Positions 8,617 through 17,342 of a stretch of 64,000 bases of DNA are shown piece by piece. The notes below the pieces were generated by a model that was not told where the DNA came from, made no database searches, and was given only the letters and a program-made list of their open reading frames with translations. Each line of letters starts with the position of its first letter. Positions within the stretch are counted from its first letter, which is position 1. Source of the stretch: Acidithiobacillus thiooxidans ATCC 19377 (GTDB taxonomy: Bacteria > Pseudomonadota > Gammaproteobacteria > Acidithiobacillales > Acidithiobacillaceae); NCBI RefSeq assembly GCF_009662475.1, contig NZ_CP045571.1, positions 1,548,501-1,612,500 of the forward strand, written 5' to 3'. The position numbers and the translations under genes are program-made.

Positions 8617-9998
8617 AAATGAGTCTGGGAAGTGGTTGTAGAGAATGCCCTGTCAACCGGTTTTTGGGGGCCGTCCATGGATCGTTTTGAATAGTCTTTG
8701 ACGGGCCTTCTGGAGCTGGTCCGCCGCCTGATTGTCGCTGATCTGGTAAGCGAGCTGGTCGAGTATTTCAAAGGTTACGCCGGGTTTCAAATAGCTTTCT
8801 GCCTGGGGCAATGATTTGAGCTTGTCATAGGGCGTCATCATGTTCTCATAGGGGTAGAGTTTACGTTGTTTGCCTTTGGCATCAGTGTGGGTTTCCGGGA
8901 AGAAGCAGGGACGGTGGAAGTTGATATAGGGATTGAGGTGCTGTTGGTTGAAGGCGTTGATCAGTGCCGCCCAGCGTTGAGGAATATGGCTGTACCCGAA
9001 CAGCTTTCTCACCACAGTGCCGTTTTTGCTTTCGGCCAGGGCGTTGTCATTGGAATGACGTGAGCGGGACTTAGTGAACTCGATGCGCAGTTTCTCCAGC
9101 AGCCCAGCGACCCGTCTGTTGATGTATTCCGAGCCGTTGTCGGAGTGGAAGCCGAGCAAGGTAAACGGGAAACTGTCCAACAGCTGCTCCAGAGCCGGAA
9201 TAAGGTGGTGCTCGCTAATTTTCTCGACGCTCACGACGATCTCGAACTGGGTGTGTTCATCCACCGCGTTGATGTGATAAACGCCTTTCTGTTTGTCCAG
9301 GTCGCCTTGATGGACCGTATCGATGCGGATATAGCCGGGCTGGCCGTTGGGCTGGGGTTTGCGCCGCTCGCCGATGGTTGATGCTTTGGGTCGGGTCTTT
9401 GCAAAGTGGCAGCGCTGGCGGGTATAGGTGGTGGATTTTCTCAGGTTATACAGGTGGCTCACGGAGATCGCGGCCAGCCGCTCGTACTCGGCCTGACCGA
9501 AGACCGTGCAGGCCCGTTCACACAGCTTCTTGATGGCCTGACCGCAGGGCGTGTCGTGGCGCTCATCCATCGCCGCCAGCAGGCGGATATCCTCGGCGGT
9601 GTACTGGTGCTGGAAACCAGCCACCGTGCGCTGGCGGCGCTGTAACCGACCGTGTTGGCGATACTGGGCAATCAGCCGGGTGATCTGCTGACGGGAGTAA
9701 CCACTGACCTTCATCAGATAGCGGATCACCACCCCTCTGGCGGGGCGGGGCAACGTCACATACCGGAACTTGACCAGTTCCCCCTGAATCCAGCGGTAGC
9801 AAGTGTCCTTGTCGCCCATGACCGAAAAGGCCACCGCCTGGGTACCGGACAGAAAGGTCTCGAGTTGTTCAATCGTTTTTAACTCTTCAAGTTTCATGAT
9901 GGCTTTCATCCCTCCATCATGAACGGAACCCAATTCCGTTGCAGCTCACTCCAGACGCATTTCATGTTAGAAACACGTTCCACCCTTCAGACTCATTT
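8617..9998 (-). mobile_element. Insertion sequence with DDE (integrase-core) transposase
   Basis: About 1.38 kb. The left end AAATGAGTCTG (8617-8627) is the inverted match of CAGACTCATTT (9988-9998), and the similarity extends inward over a purine run and GTGG. A second, related copy, CAGACGCATTT, lies 36 bp further in (9952-9962). The right side therefore has two candidate ends or transposase-binding sites. I could not define a target duplication with confidence. The element separates the bufferin-like operon from the third DsbG-like gene. Confidence 0.7.
8653..9897 (-). CDS. DDE integrase-core transposase
   Basis: About 414 residues. A helix-turn-helix region near the N-terminus (SGYSRQQITRLIAQYRQHG) is followed by an rve-type catalytic core. 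The likely catalytic residues are Asp in RIDTVHQGD, Asp in GFHSDNGSEY and Glu in NDNALAESKNG. The gene looks intact. Several starts are possible; I take the ATG at 9897, with GGAGGG some 12 bases upstream, although an ATG at 9909 is also in frame. The IS family is not certain; it resembles IS481/IS3-type integrase cores. Confidence 0.85.
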   Translation of the reverse strand: MKLEELKTIEQLETFLSGTQAVAFSVMGDKDTCYRWIQGELVKFRYVTLPRPARGVVIRYLMKVSGYSRQQITRLIAQYRQHGRLQRRQRTVAGFQHQYTAEDIRLLAAMDERHDTPCGQAIKKLCERACTVFGQAEYERLAAISVSHLYNLRKSTTYTRQRCHFAKTRPKASTIGERRKPQPNGQPGYIRIDTVHQGDLDKQKGVYHINAVDEHTQFEIVVSVEKISEHHLIPALEQLLDSFPFTLLGFHSDNGSEYINRRVAGLLEKLRIEFTKSRSRHSNDNALAESKNGTVVRKLFGYSHIPQRWAALINAFNQQHLNPYINFHRPCFFPETHTDAKGKQRKLYPYENMMTPYDKLKSLPQAESYLKPGVTFEILDQLAYQISDNQAADQLQKARQRLFKTIHGRPPKTG

Positions 9999-10019
9999 CA
10001 TATTGGACAAGGCTATAAA

Positions 10020-10658
10020 ATGCGGAAACAGAATTTTCTTGGTATGCTTTGCATGCTCCTCCTTGCAGCCTTGCCAGTGCCGTCCATGGCAGCAATAAAC
10101 TCTGCTGCACATGCCCCGGCGCAGACCCGAGCGGCATTCACACACAGTGTCCGGGCATTTAGGAAATTACCTAGACCATGGTCTCCAAGTGCTATCGCGA
10201 TCGCCCTGAAACGCGCGGATACGTTTTGGATTGGACACCACGGTCCAGAATTGATCGCCTTTATGGACCCCAATTGTATCTGGTGCCATAGGTTCTATGA
10301 AAAGGCATTGCCGCTGATTCATACTGGAAAACTCCATTTGCGCGTGGTGTTAGTGGGTTTCCTGAAGCCCAGCAGTGCGGCTAAGGCAGAAGCAGTCCTC
10401 ATGGCAAAACACCCAACGCAAGCCATGGCTTTTGATGAGTCTCATTTTAATGTGATCACTGAAGAAGGCGGAATACATCCCGCAGTCAACGCCCCAGTGT
10501 CCATTCGTCGGGCGGTACACCGCAACACCCAATTGCTGATTCGCACGGGAGAAGAGGCTACCCCCACACTGCTGTATCGGACCAGACAGAAACAGTGGGT
10601 CATCCAGCATGGTTTGGGGCCCCATGGTCTCCAGGAAATCATGGCGACGATTTCCTGA
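10020..10658 (+). CDS. DsbC/DsbG-like periplasmic thiol-disulfide protein (copy 3)
   Basis: 212 residues. The signal peptide has a charged start (MRKQNFLG) and an end near SMAA. The active site is DPNCIWCHRFYE. FDESHFNV and TEEGGI distinguish it from copies 1 and 2 and match the fourth copy at 20.6 kb. The cis-proline region is ATPTLL. I chose the ATG at 10020, preceded by AAGG, because upstream codons lie inside the IS end. The IS just upstream has probably replaced or displaced its promoter. Confidence 0.86.
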   Translation: MRKQNFLGMLCMLLLAALPVPSMAAINSAAHAPAQTRAAFTHSVRAFRKLPRPWSPSAIAIALKRADTFWIGHHGPELIAFMDPNCIWCHRFYEKALPLIHTGKLHLRVVLVGFLKPSSAAKAEAVLMAKHPTQAMAFDESHFNVITEEGGIHPAVNAPVSIRRAVHRNTQLLIRTGEEATPTLLYRTRQKQWVIQHGLGPHGLQEIMATIS

Positions 10659-10664
10659 GTGGGT

Positions 10665-12163
10665 ATGGCGTTCTCCCGATTGGTGTGGATTGCCGGTTTG
10701 GTTCTTGGTGCCTGTTGGCCACTGGCATTTGCCCCCTTTGACCAATCGTATCTGGCGATCATTTTACTGGTGGGTTTATTTGCGATAGCGGATCGCGCAT
10801 CACCGCGCCTTGCTGCGTGGACAGGATTCACCTTCGGCTTATCTGCCTTTGCTGTGGGCATATATTGGCTCGCAATTCCGCTGCACAATTTTGCCCATAT
10901 GGACTGGGTACTATCCGGCACAGCAGTCTTATTGCTGGCGTTTTATTGCGCATTATATCCAGCGCTCGCTCTATGGATTGCGAGGAAATGGTGGCCACGA
11001 AAGGGTCTGTTTGCACTTCCATTTGTCTGGGTGCTTTCCGAATGGCTACGCGCACATCTTTTTACGGGATTTCCCTGGTTGGCCACCGGGTATAGCCAGA
11101 CCTGGAGTATTCTAGGGGGGTGGGCTCCGTTACTAGGTCAGTATGGTGTCGGACTGGCTACGGCCTGCGTAGCCTCTCTGATCCTATTGCTCTACCGCCA
11201 TCGGTCCGAGCGCCGCATGGTCATGAGTACGGTCGGTGCAATAACGCTTCTGTACGCGGGGGGTGCCGTCAGTGCGGAGATTCAATGGACCCGGCCCATG
11301 CCCCATCCTCTTTCGGTTCGGCTAATTCAAGGGGATATTCCAGTCACGGAAAAATGGAATACCCATCAACTTGATGCCGTGCTGAATCGGTATGTGAAAC
11401 TCATTCTCGCCACACCGAGAGGTACCATGCTGGATGTCTTGCCGGAGACGGCGTTTCCCGTTTTTCAAACGCAGATCCCGGATTTACTTCATGGCTTACA
11501 GGTGTGGTCTGCGCATCATCATACGCAGATTATTCTGGGTATCGTTCAATATGCGCGTCGGCGCTATTACAACGCGGCTTTGGACATTGATGGTACGTCT
11601 CCTAGTGGTATCGCAAACAGCATTTAGTGCCTTTTGGTGAATATATCCCCTTTCCGCACTTGCTAGGTCCTTTGGTACATCATTTTCTCCCTGGCTTGGG
11701 TAGTTTTACACCTGGAAATGGGTCCTCTACATTGCATGTGGATGGTCTGCGGGATGGTATGACGATTTGCTATGAGGAATCCTTTTCACGAGATGTCCGG
11801 AAAGGAGTAGTGGAAGGGGCAACATTTCTAACGAATATTAGTGATTACTCCTGGTTTGGGCATAGCACTGCGTTACCGCAGAGTCTTCAAATGGCTGCCA
11901 TGCAAGCACGGGAAGAGGAGAAACCGGATATTCGCGCTACAAATACCGGAGTGACTGCAATCATTTCGCCAAACGGGAGAGTGCAAGCGAAGCTTCCGGA
12001 GTTTGTTAGCGGAGCCTTGAATGGGAAAATAAACCCGAGAAAAGGAAAAACACCATTTGGAATGTTAGGTGACTTGCCATTCTTAATTATCTGCCTTTTT
12101 GCTCTGATTATTCAGGCCTTTCGTCCGATCCAGCGGACAGGCGTGGAGAATGACGTGCAATAA
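10665..12163 (+). pseudogene. lnt: Apolipoprotein N-acyltransferase, frameshifted
   Basis: Two overlapping reading frames together make a full-length Lnt of about 500 residues. The first part (to 11625) has the N-terminal membrane helices, LRAHLFTGFPW and the catalytic Glu in LPETAFP. The second frame resumes at WYRKQHLVPFGEY (from 11606), which holds the catalytic Lys, and continues to the catalytic Cys in MTICYEES and a last membrane helix. The frame changes between about 11603 and 11609, probably by a one-base indel. Lnt adds the third acyl chain to lipoproteins in the inner membrane. As read, the protein would lose Lys and Cys. A sequencing error is possible because every motif is otherwise preserved. 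Confidence 0.85.
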
Positions 12164-12469
12164 ACTCACACAACAGATGAGCCAGCGGATAGACTACCAC
12201 CATGTATGTTGACTGGGGACCGGATTCTTTTAGGCGCGATTGGGGGAACAGGCAACCTTCGCAGGATTAAGAGTAATGCAAAATTCGAGTTAAATTCAAC
12301 GTCCGCTTTCAGTCTATACCAGTCTTAGCGCAGTTGGTAGAAGAAGGGATCCGCAAGTTGTGGAATTATCCCAGTCCAACCAGCCCGCACCTACATTTCA
12401 GGAACGTTGTGCCCACTTTTCAACCAAGGGCTACCCGATCAATCGAGCTTTCGCATCCTAGGAGACCAG
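12164..12469. other. Intergenic stretch without a recognisable gene
   Basis: About 300 bp between the broken lnt and an IS3 remnant. Short open frames here show no family motif and codon use is irregular. It is probably decayed mobile DNA. Confidence 0.5.
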
Positions 12470-12670
12470 GTGCTCCCAACTAGATTTTGCAAATAGCCGT
12501 TTATTCTCTACTTCCATCTCTGCCACAGCACGCGCTCCAGGAGCACCCGCAAGGTGCCTTTGGGCACCGAAATCCGCTGTGAAGCTTCCTGCAACGTGAT
12601 CCCCTGCGCCAAAACCAATTTGACGGCTTAGGCCCGAAACTCTGCCGTATAGCTCTGAACTTTTCCCCAT
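12470..12670 (-). pseudogene. IS3-family OrfA remnant
   Basis: Reading from 12669, the minus strand gives WGKVQSYTAEFRA, an in-frame stop, then AVKLVLAQGITLQEASQRIS and PKGTLRVLL. This is the HTH of IS3-type OrfA. After another stop and a frame change, MEVENKRL resembles the OrfA leucine-zipper end. At least two stops and one frameshift are needed, and no OrfB is present, so this is a dead fragment beside the recombinase module. Confidence 0.72.
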
Positions 12671-12730
12671 AAAATCGTCCCCAATCCATTATATCCAATC
12701 GGGAGTGTCCACAATAATCAGGGTACCTCA

Positions 12731-13204
12731 TCACTCGCTATCCTGGTTGACCATGTGCAACTTATCGCGCTCCTTCAGCAGATTCTCTCGCCGCTGAGCT
12801 TCCTTTCGCCATCGCTCCGCCTCACGTTCTGCTCGTTGACGTGCCAGAAAATGAGCTGCCTGACCACTCAGAGCAGCATGCAGCTTGATCTTCAGGTCCG
12901 CCACGTCTTCCCGAAGACGAGAGATCACCTCACTCGCGGTCCTTGGCGCAGCAACCTCACCAGGGCGCATCAACTGCAACACTCTGACCCTTTGTGACTG
13001 ATATTGACACTTTGCGTGTGCGATCAAAGTCCGCGAGTGTTTAGCCTCTTTGGCAACCGTCGAAAAGTTGATTTGCAGGCGCCCCTCTGCAGCAAGTCGC
13101 TTCAGCAGAGGGTCCTTTGGTTTCTTCTTTTCCAGACGGTCGATCGCATCGTCAAAATCCTTTTCGATGACTGCCTTGGGAGGCCGTTTTCTAGTGCCTG
13201 ACAT
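12731..13204 (-). CDS. TnpC-like small coiled-coil protein (DUF6262-like)
   Basis: 157 residues. I chose the ATG at 13204, which overlaps the upstream recombinase stop by 14 bp. Upstream codons in this frame are only the shadow of that gene. The N-terminal half is charged and helical and includes VAKEAKHSRTLIAH, which resembles a small HTH. The C-terminal half is a long Arg/Glu-rich coiled coil (SRLREDVADLKIKL, then ARQRAEREAERW). Tn554 TnpC has the same position and character and influences orientation and efficiency of transposition. The assignment rests on position and composition. Confidence 0.68.
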   Translation of the reverse strand: MSGTRKRPPKAVIEKDFDDAIDRLEKKKPKDPLLKRLAAEGRLQINFSTVAKEAKHSRTLIAHAKCQYQSQRVRVLQLMRPGEVAAPRTASEVISRLREDVADLKIKLHAALSGQAAHFLARQRAEREAERWRKEAQRRENLLKERDKLHMVNQDSE

Positions 13205-15356
13205 CGACGAGTTCCTGTTCCACGCGCAGATCCAACGAAGCGGTATTGATCCCCAGGCGCTCCAGGAGCTTTTTTGCCACTGAAGCCCGCATAGCCGCCA
13301 CGCGGAACATGCTGCCCTGCCCTCGCGCCTCGGCTTGCTGATGTGCCACGGCATTAGTGACATACCGTTCCTGCCAGAACCCAACGTGGCGCAAGTCCAG
13401 AATGAAGCAGTCGCAACCCGCACAGAGTGACGGTTCTCGCGTAGTGAAGTTAGGGATGGGTAGTCCAATTGGGTGTGTCCCCGCTGCCTTATGGCAACCC
13501 ATCTTCTCCGGGTTCATCGGGAAGCAATTACCAGGCGGGGCAAACCACATGTGCAAGCTGTTATCCCGAACGAAGCGCATCACGCGCCGCCAACCTACTT
13601 CCAAACCCGCACCCTCGACCAACTTGCGCACCTCATCGATCCCTTCCTCAAGTTGGGCGCCCATCTTTCCGGCGACCTTTGTCCGGCCGGTCGCCATTTC
13701 ATACATTTGCATGGCCGTAAGTTGGGATGCCATGGCATTGATCGGTTCGATCTGGATTCGATTGCTCCCCCAGTAGCCACCTTCCGTGATAGCCATGGCC
13801 ACGTGGTGGTATTGGCGCTGAACGGCCGGCAGCAGACGCGGATCAATGGACAACGCGAACTGCGCATAGGTCTTGCGAAACTGGTGTGGCCGGATGATGC
13901 GACCCTTCGACTCGCGCCAAGGTATGAGGTCATTCTCGGAAATTCGGTGTGCAGATTCGTCCGGCAAGCCGGACAGATCTACCCACCGCTCAATGAACTT
14001 CTTGACAAAAGCGTTCAGCCGGGCGGTGTTGAAGAGGGTGACTCCCGTTTTCTTCCAGGCAAAGGACATCCCGGAATTGATGGTGATCAACAGTCGATCT
14101 ATTTCGGCAAGTTTGCGTTCATGTGCGTACAGCCTGTCAAGCACGAGCATGGCACGGACCGGAAGGGGGATTTCGTCGCCGCCTTTCGGCCGCATTCCGA
14201 GCAACCAGTCTACATCACGCGGAACCTCTTCCTCCTTGCTCAGCTCGGATCGAAGCACGAATGCTTCATTGAGCCCCGACGATGTCTCGACGATACGGAC
14301 CCCATGCGGTAGACCGGTTTCCGGATCAACGCCTGCGCGCAAAGCACATATCTCGCTTGCACGCATGCCAGTTGAGGATTGGATTGTGATACACGCAGCC
14401 CCCGTAATAGCAACAACCAACTGTCGGACCCGTAATATCGCACCCGACTCTCTATTTTTTTTAATCTTGCATTTGCTCAAAGGGGCATACCACGCCCCAG
14501 ACTCACCATCAAGGACAGATAATTCATAGTCATGTAGAGCAGCGTTAATGCGCATTAGGTGAGTACCCTGAGACTGCCCAGGTCCTTTAGGGTGGGTTCC
14601 GATTCGGTGGTAGGCCTCCTCGATTTTTTCACGCGCCTCCAAGACAACTTCAGCAGGGGCTCCAAGAAACCATGCCGCCTTGTTCACCAGTGGAATGGCC
14701 ACTTCGTCTGGCAAAGGCCGGATCCAACCCCGCGCCTCGGTGATGATCCGCCTGACAATCGAGTTGGCACCTTTCTCGTCAATCCAAGGCCGTTCCGGCA
14801 TCGGTGAAATGCCCGCTTCTTCCAGAGCTTGGCGCTGCCGCCAGAGCAGGTCAATGATTTTCAGAGGCCTATAGGCTGCTCCTTCCCCGATAACCTCTTC
14901 GTCATCTACGTTTACGGCGATAATCGACGGCAGATCATCTATGAACGCGGCAACGAACTCCTTGTCCACATTTTTTGGCCAAATCTGCCCACGTTCGACC
15001 ATCCACGGCACGACTACCCGAAGACCCTGCGTCAACAGACCGCCATTCCCAGTTTTATATGCCTTTGCCTTGTCTCGGGGATCAACAAACAGACTCCAGA
15101 CAAATCTTCGTAGCCATCCAAGTAATTGAGAATGCTCCGAGTTAAGGAGGTTTCGCCCATCTGGCAACTCCATATCCCAAGTCACTTTAGCTGCCAAGGG
15201 GCGCTGGCCGATGCTCGGATTATCCAGCCACCAGATCGGATCCCTCCAGCAACTCCTCGAGGACACCCAGACCCCATCCAGTTCAACTTCCGGGCGGAGG
15301 TGGAACGGAGCACTCGAGCTTGTACGAATGATTTCTGCAGTCAACATATTCATCAC
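13191..15356 (-). CDS. Large tyrosine recombinase (third recombinase of module)
   Basis: 721 residues. Tyrosine-recombinase boxes are visible in the C-terminal half. GMRASEICALRAG gives the first Arg, RPHQFRKTYAQF gives HxxR, and a following segment YHHVAMAITEGGYWGS offers the late His and the Tyr nucleophile. A Cys-rich tail (MGCHKAAG, LCAGCDCF) probably binds zinc. The start overlaps the end of the 661-residue gene by four bases (ATGA), so the proteins are co-translated. Its length is much greater than phage integrases and fits the large-recombinase class of multi-recombinase elements. Confidence 0.82.
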   Translation of the reverse strand: MMNMLTAEIIRTSSSAPFHLRPEVELDGVWVSSRSCWRDPIWWLDNPSIGQRPLAAKVTWDMELPDGRNLLNSEHSQLLGWLRRFVWSLFVDPRDKAKAYKTGNGGLLTQGLRVVVPWMVERGQIWPKNVDKEFVAAFIDDLPSIIAVNVDDEEVIGEGAAYRPLKIIDLLWRQRQALEEAGISPMPERPWIDEKGANSIVRRIITEARGWIRPLPDEVAIPLVNKAAWFLGAPAEVVLEAREKIEEAYHRIGTHPKGPGQSQGTHLMRINAALHDYELSVLDGESGAWYAPLSKCKIKKNRESGAILRVRQLVVAITGAACITIQSSTGMRASEICALRAGVDPETGLPHGVRIVETSSGLNEAFVLRSELSKEEEVPRDVDWLLGMRPKGGDEIPLPVRAMLVLDRLYAHERKLAEIDRLLITINSGMSFAWKKTGVTLFNTARLNAFVKKFIERWVDLSGLPDESAHRISENDLIPWRESKGRIIRPHQFRKTYAQFALSIDPRLLPAVQRQYHHVAMAITEGGYWGSNRIQIEPINAMASQLTAMQMYEMATGRTKVAGKMGAQLEEGIDEVRKLVEGAGLEVGWRRVMRFVRDNSLHMWFAPPGNCFPMNPEKMGCHKAAGTHPIGLPIPNFTTREPSLCAGCDCFILDLRHVGFWQERYVTNAVAHQQAEARGQGSMFRVAAMRASVAKKLLERLGINTASLDLRVEQELVDVRH

Positions 15357-17338
15357 TCCACCGCCGGCAGAATCACATGGAAGCGCTTGGCCGAGTCCAT
15401 GACGTCGGCTGGTACATGCTTCAGTAGTGCATCGAGATCAACGAGCACACGGACGTAACGCTCTACCCAAGCCTCACCGGCGATCCGACCTTGTGCATCA
15501 AAAATCGCCGTCCGCAAAGACAGGTACAACGCGACAGCTCCGGGATCATGGATGTCAGCTGCCGCCAATGGACAGGAGGGGCATTGACCGTAAGCAGCGC
15601 ACAACCGATTCTTGCGCTGCATCGGCCATGGCGAATCGTAGGGATCGAAACAATGGAACCCCGGTGTGGCAGCGCCACGATCCATGCGCGGTGTGAGCCG
15701 GCGTCGACGCGGATCGATCTTCCCGTCCGATCTGAACCATCGTTCCATGAAGAGCATGGCGTGCCCAAGCCACTCGGCTTCCCGCCACCGTGTTCCATTA
15801 CTAACATAATGCATATCCGTAGTCCGAACATCCTTGTGTCCAAGAACCTGACTTGACACCACGATGCCCTTACGGAAGGCAACTTCGTCGCCGATTGTTG
15901 CCCTGATCTGGCTGAGCTTAAACGGCGGGAGTCCATAATCCTCGCAGAACTCCACCAGACCGCGTCGCCACATGCAATCGGAGTAAGATATTCCTCTGTC
16001 ATTCCCACCAAATCCCCGGCCCGCAGTATTGGTTCCATGAAACCGGTTAAAAAGGAACACCCGGTCCTTCAGGGAATGGCTGACAGTCGTGCGCACCAGC
16101 TTCGTTAAGCGTTTAAGAAGATCTAAGACCGGCTCAATGCGAGCCGCCGGAATCGGGACCAGCGGATCTTCGCTTGCTCGCCACTTGGTCCCACTCAATC
16201 GAATCACTGGCTGACCGAGCAGGTCTCCAGGATTGATATCTGACCACTCCAACTCAAACAATGTCGTCGGATTCATAGCGGACTCGATAGCTAGGAAAAC
16301 AACCAGTGGCACGAGGTCGCGGGCATCTGGATAGAGGATTTCCTTAAGCTGCACGATCCTATGCGCTTTCCTGCTACAGTGAAAGTAGCGATACAAATCT
16401 GGATTACGTTCTTTCAATACGCTCAAAGACGGGAGGCCTTCGGGGTAATTCTGAGCGATATAAGCCGCGCACGTGGCCAGATCGAAAAGATCGAAATCCT
16501 CTGCAGCAAGCCTTGCGCGCCCCTCCCGCAACAACTGCTCTGACTTCTCTATTCTTGCGCGAAGCGCATCAACATCCTTGGCCACCGCGTTATCGATTGC
16601 CTGCAATGCTTCATACGACAATCTTTCTCGTGGTGTGGTTCGCGTTTCAACATTATCCCAAGTGACGTTCGGTCTTGCATCAAAGGCAACTCGTGCCAAT
16701 CGACTGAATTCTGGAACCGACTTCAATGCTTCCATCACAACAACCAATGCCCCGAAGGTCGTCGCCCTGGTTTTCGGATGAATAGCCTTTCCATGTCTCT
16801 GATCAATCTTCGTGTCAAGCCACTGCTTGAACTGATTCCATAAAGGACGATCCATTTCTTCGAGAGTGATGTGTAACAGATCGTTTTCCTGCAAGAAGAC
16901 TAAAAATCCAACCTGAAGCTCGGATCTACGCCCTATGATCGTCTTCTGGCGCTTACCAACACCATAAATCCGGAAACCCTCAGCTAGCGGCTTGGCTAGG
17001 TGGGGTGCCAGTCCCAGAAACGAAAGGTCTAAAACGTAGGGCTCACGATCAGGACCCGGAAACTCAACGCGGATATCGTGAAAGTCATTACTGAAATGGA
17101 GTTTGGTTTGCTTTAGACGAGCCGCCCCTAGATCTACAACGTTCGCGGTCTCTTCCGACTTCCTACGGATCTGAGCAGCGACAGAAGCAGCCGAAGTTGG
17201 CTTACGCTTGACCTCTGCGCGTCGCGGAAGAGTGGCATTAGATCCTGGTCGGTCGTCGTGTGCGATGGTGGCTGACTTTGCTAGCATCGAGGCTTTGGCA
17301 ACAGTGCTTGCAGGGGATCGCTTCTTATTCTTGGCCAT
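15353..17338 (-). CDS. TnpB-like large tyrosine recombinase
   Basis: 661 residues with a basic N-terminal tail, a SAM-like DNA-binding region and a recombinase C-half. LSQIRATIGDE corresponds to HxxR with Ser for His. VLGHKDVRTTDMHYV carries the late His and the Tyr. The first box reads SAMNPTTLFELEW, so the usual catalytic Arg of box I is replaced by Asn. A Cys cluster (CAAYGQCPSCP) follows. It abuts the 410-residue gene with a 4-bp gap. It is probably a partner in synapsis with altered catalysis. The missing Arg would need checking by alignment. Confidence 0.8.
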   Translation of the reverse strand: MAKNKKRSPASTVAKASMLAKSATIAHDDRPGSNATLPRRAEVKRKPTSAASVAAQIRRKSEETANVVDLGAARLKQTKLHFSNDFHDIRVEFPGPDREPYVLDLSFLGLAPHLAKPLAEGFRIYGVGKRQKTIIGRRSELQVGFLVFLQENDLLHITLEEMDRPLWNQFKQWLDTKIDQRHGKAIHPKTRATTFGALVVVMEALKSVPEFSRLARVAFDARPNVTWDNVETRTTPRERLSYEALQAIDNAVAKDVDALRARIEKSEQLLREGRARLAAEDFDLFDLATCAAYIAQNYPEGLPSLSVLKERNPDLYRYFHCSRKAHRIVQLKEILYPDARDLVPLVVFLAIESAMNPTTLFELEWSDINPGDLLGQPVIRLSGTKWRASEDPLVPIPAARIEPVLDLLKRLTKLVRTTVSHSLKDRVFLFNRFHGTNTAGRGFGGNDRGISYSDCMWRRGLVEFCEDYGLPPFKLSQIRATIGDEVAFRKGIVVSSQVLGHKDVRTTDMHYVSNGTRWREAEWLGHAMLFMERWFRSDGKIDPRRRRLTPRMDRGAATPGFHCFDPYDSPWPMQRKNRLCAAYGQCPSCPLAAADIHDPGAVALYLSLRTAIFDAQGRIAGEAWVERYVRVLVDLDALLKHVPADVMDSAKRFHVILPAVE

Positions 17339-17342
17339 TGCC

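Noticed and set aside
8866-9882. Plus-strand frames over the IS transposase
   Set aside because: They are antisense shadows of the transposase gene, which has its full catalytic core.
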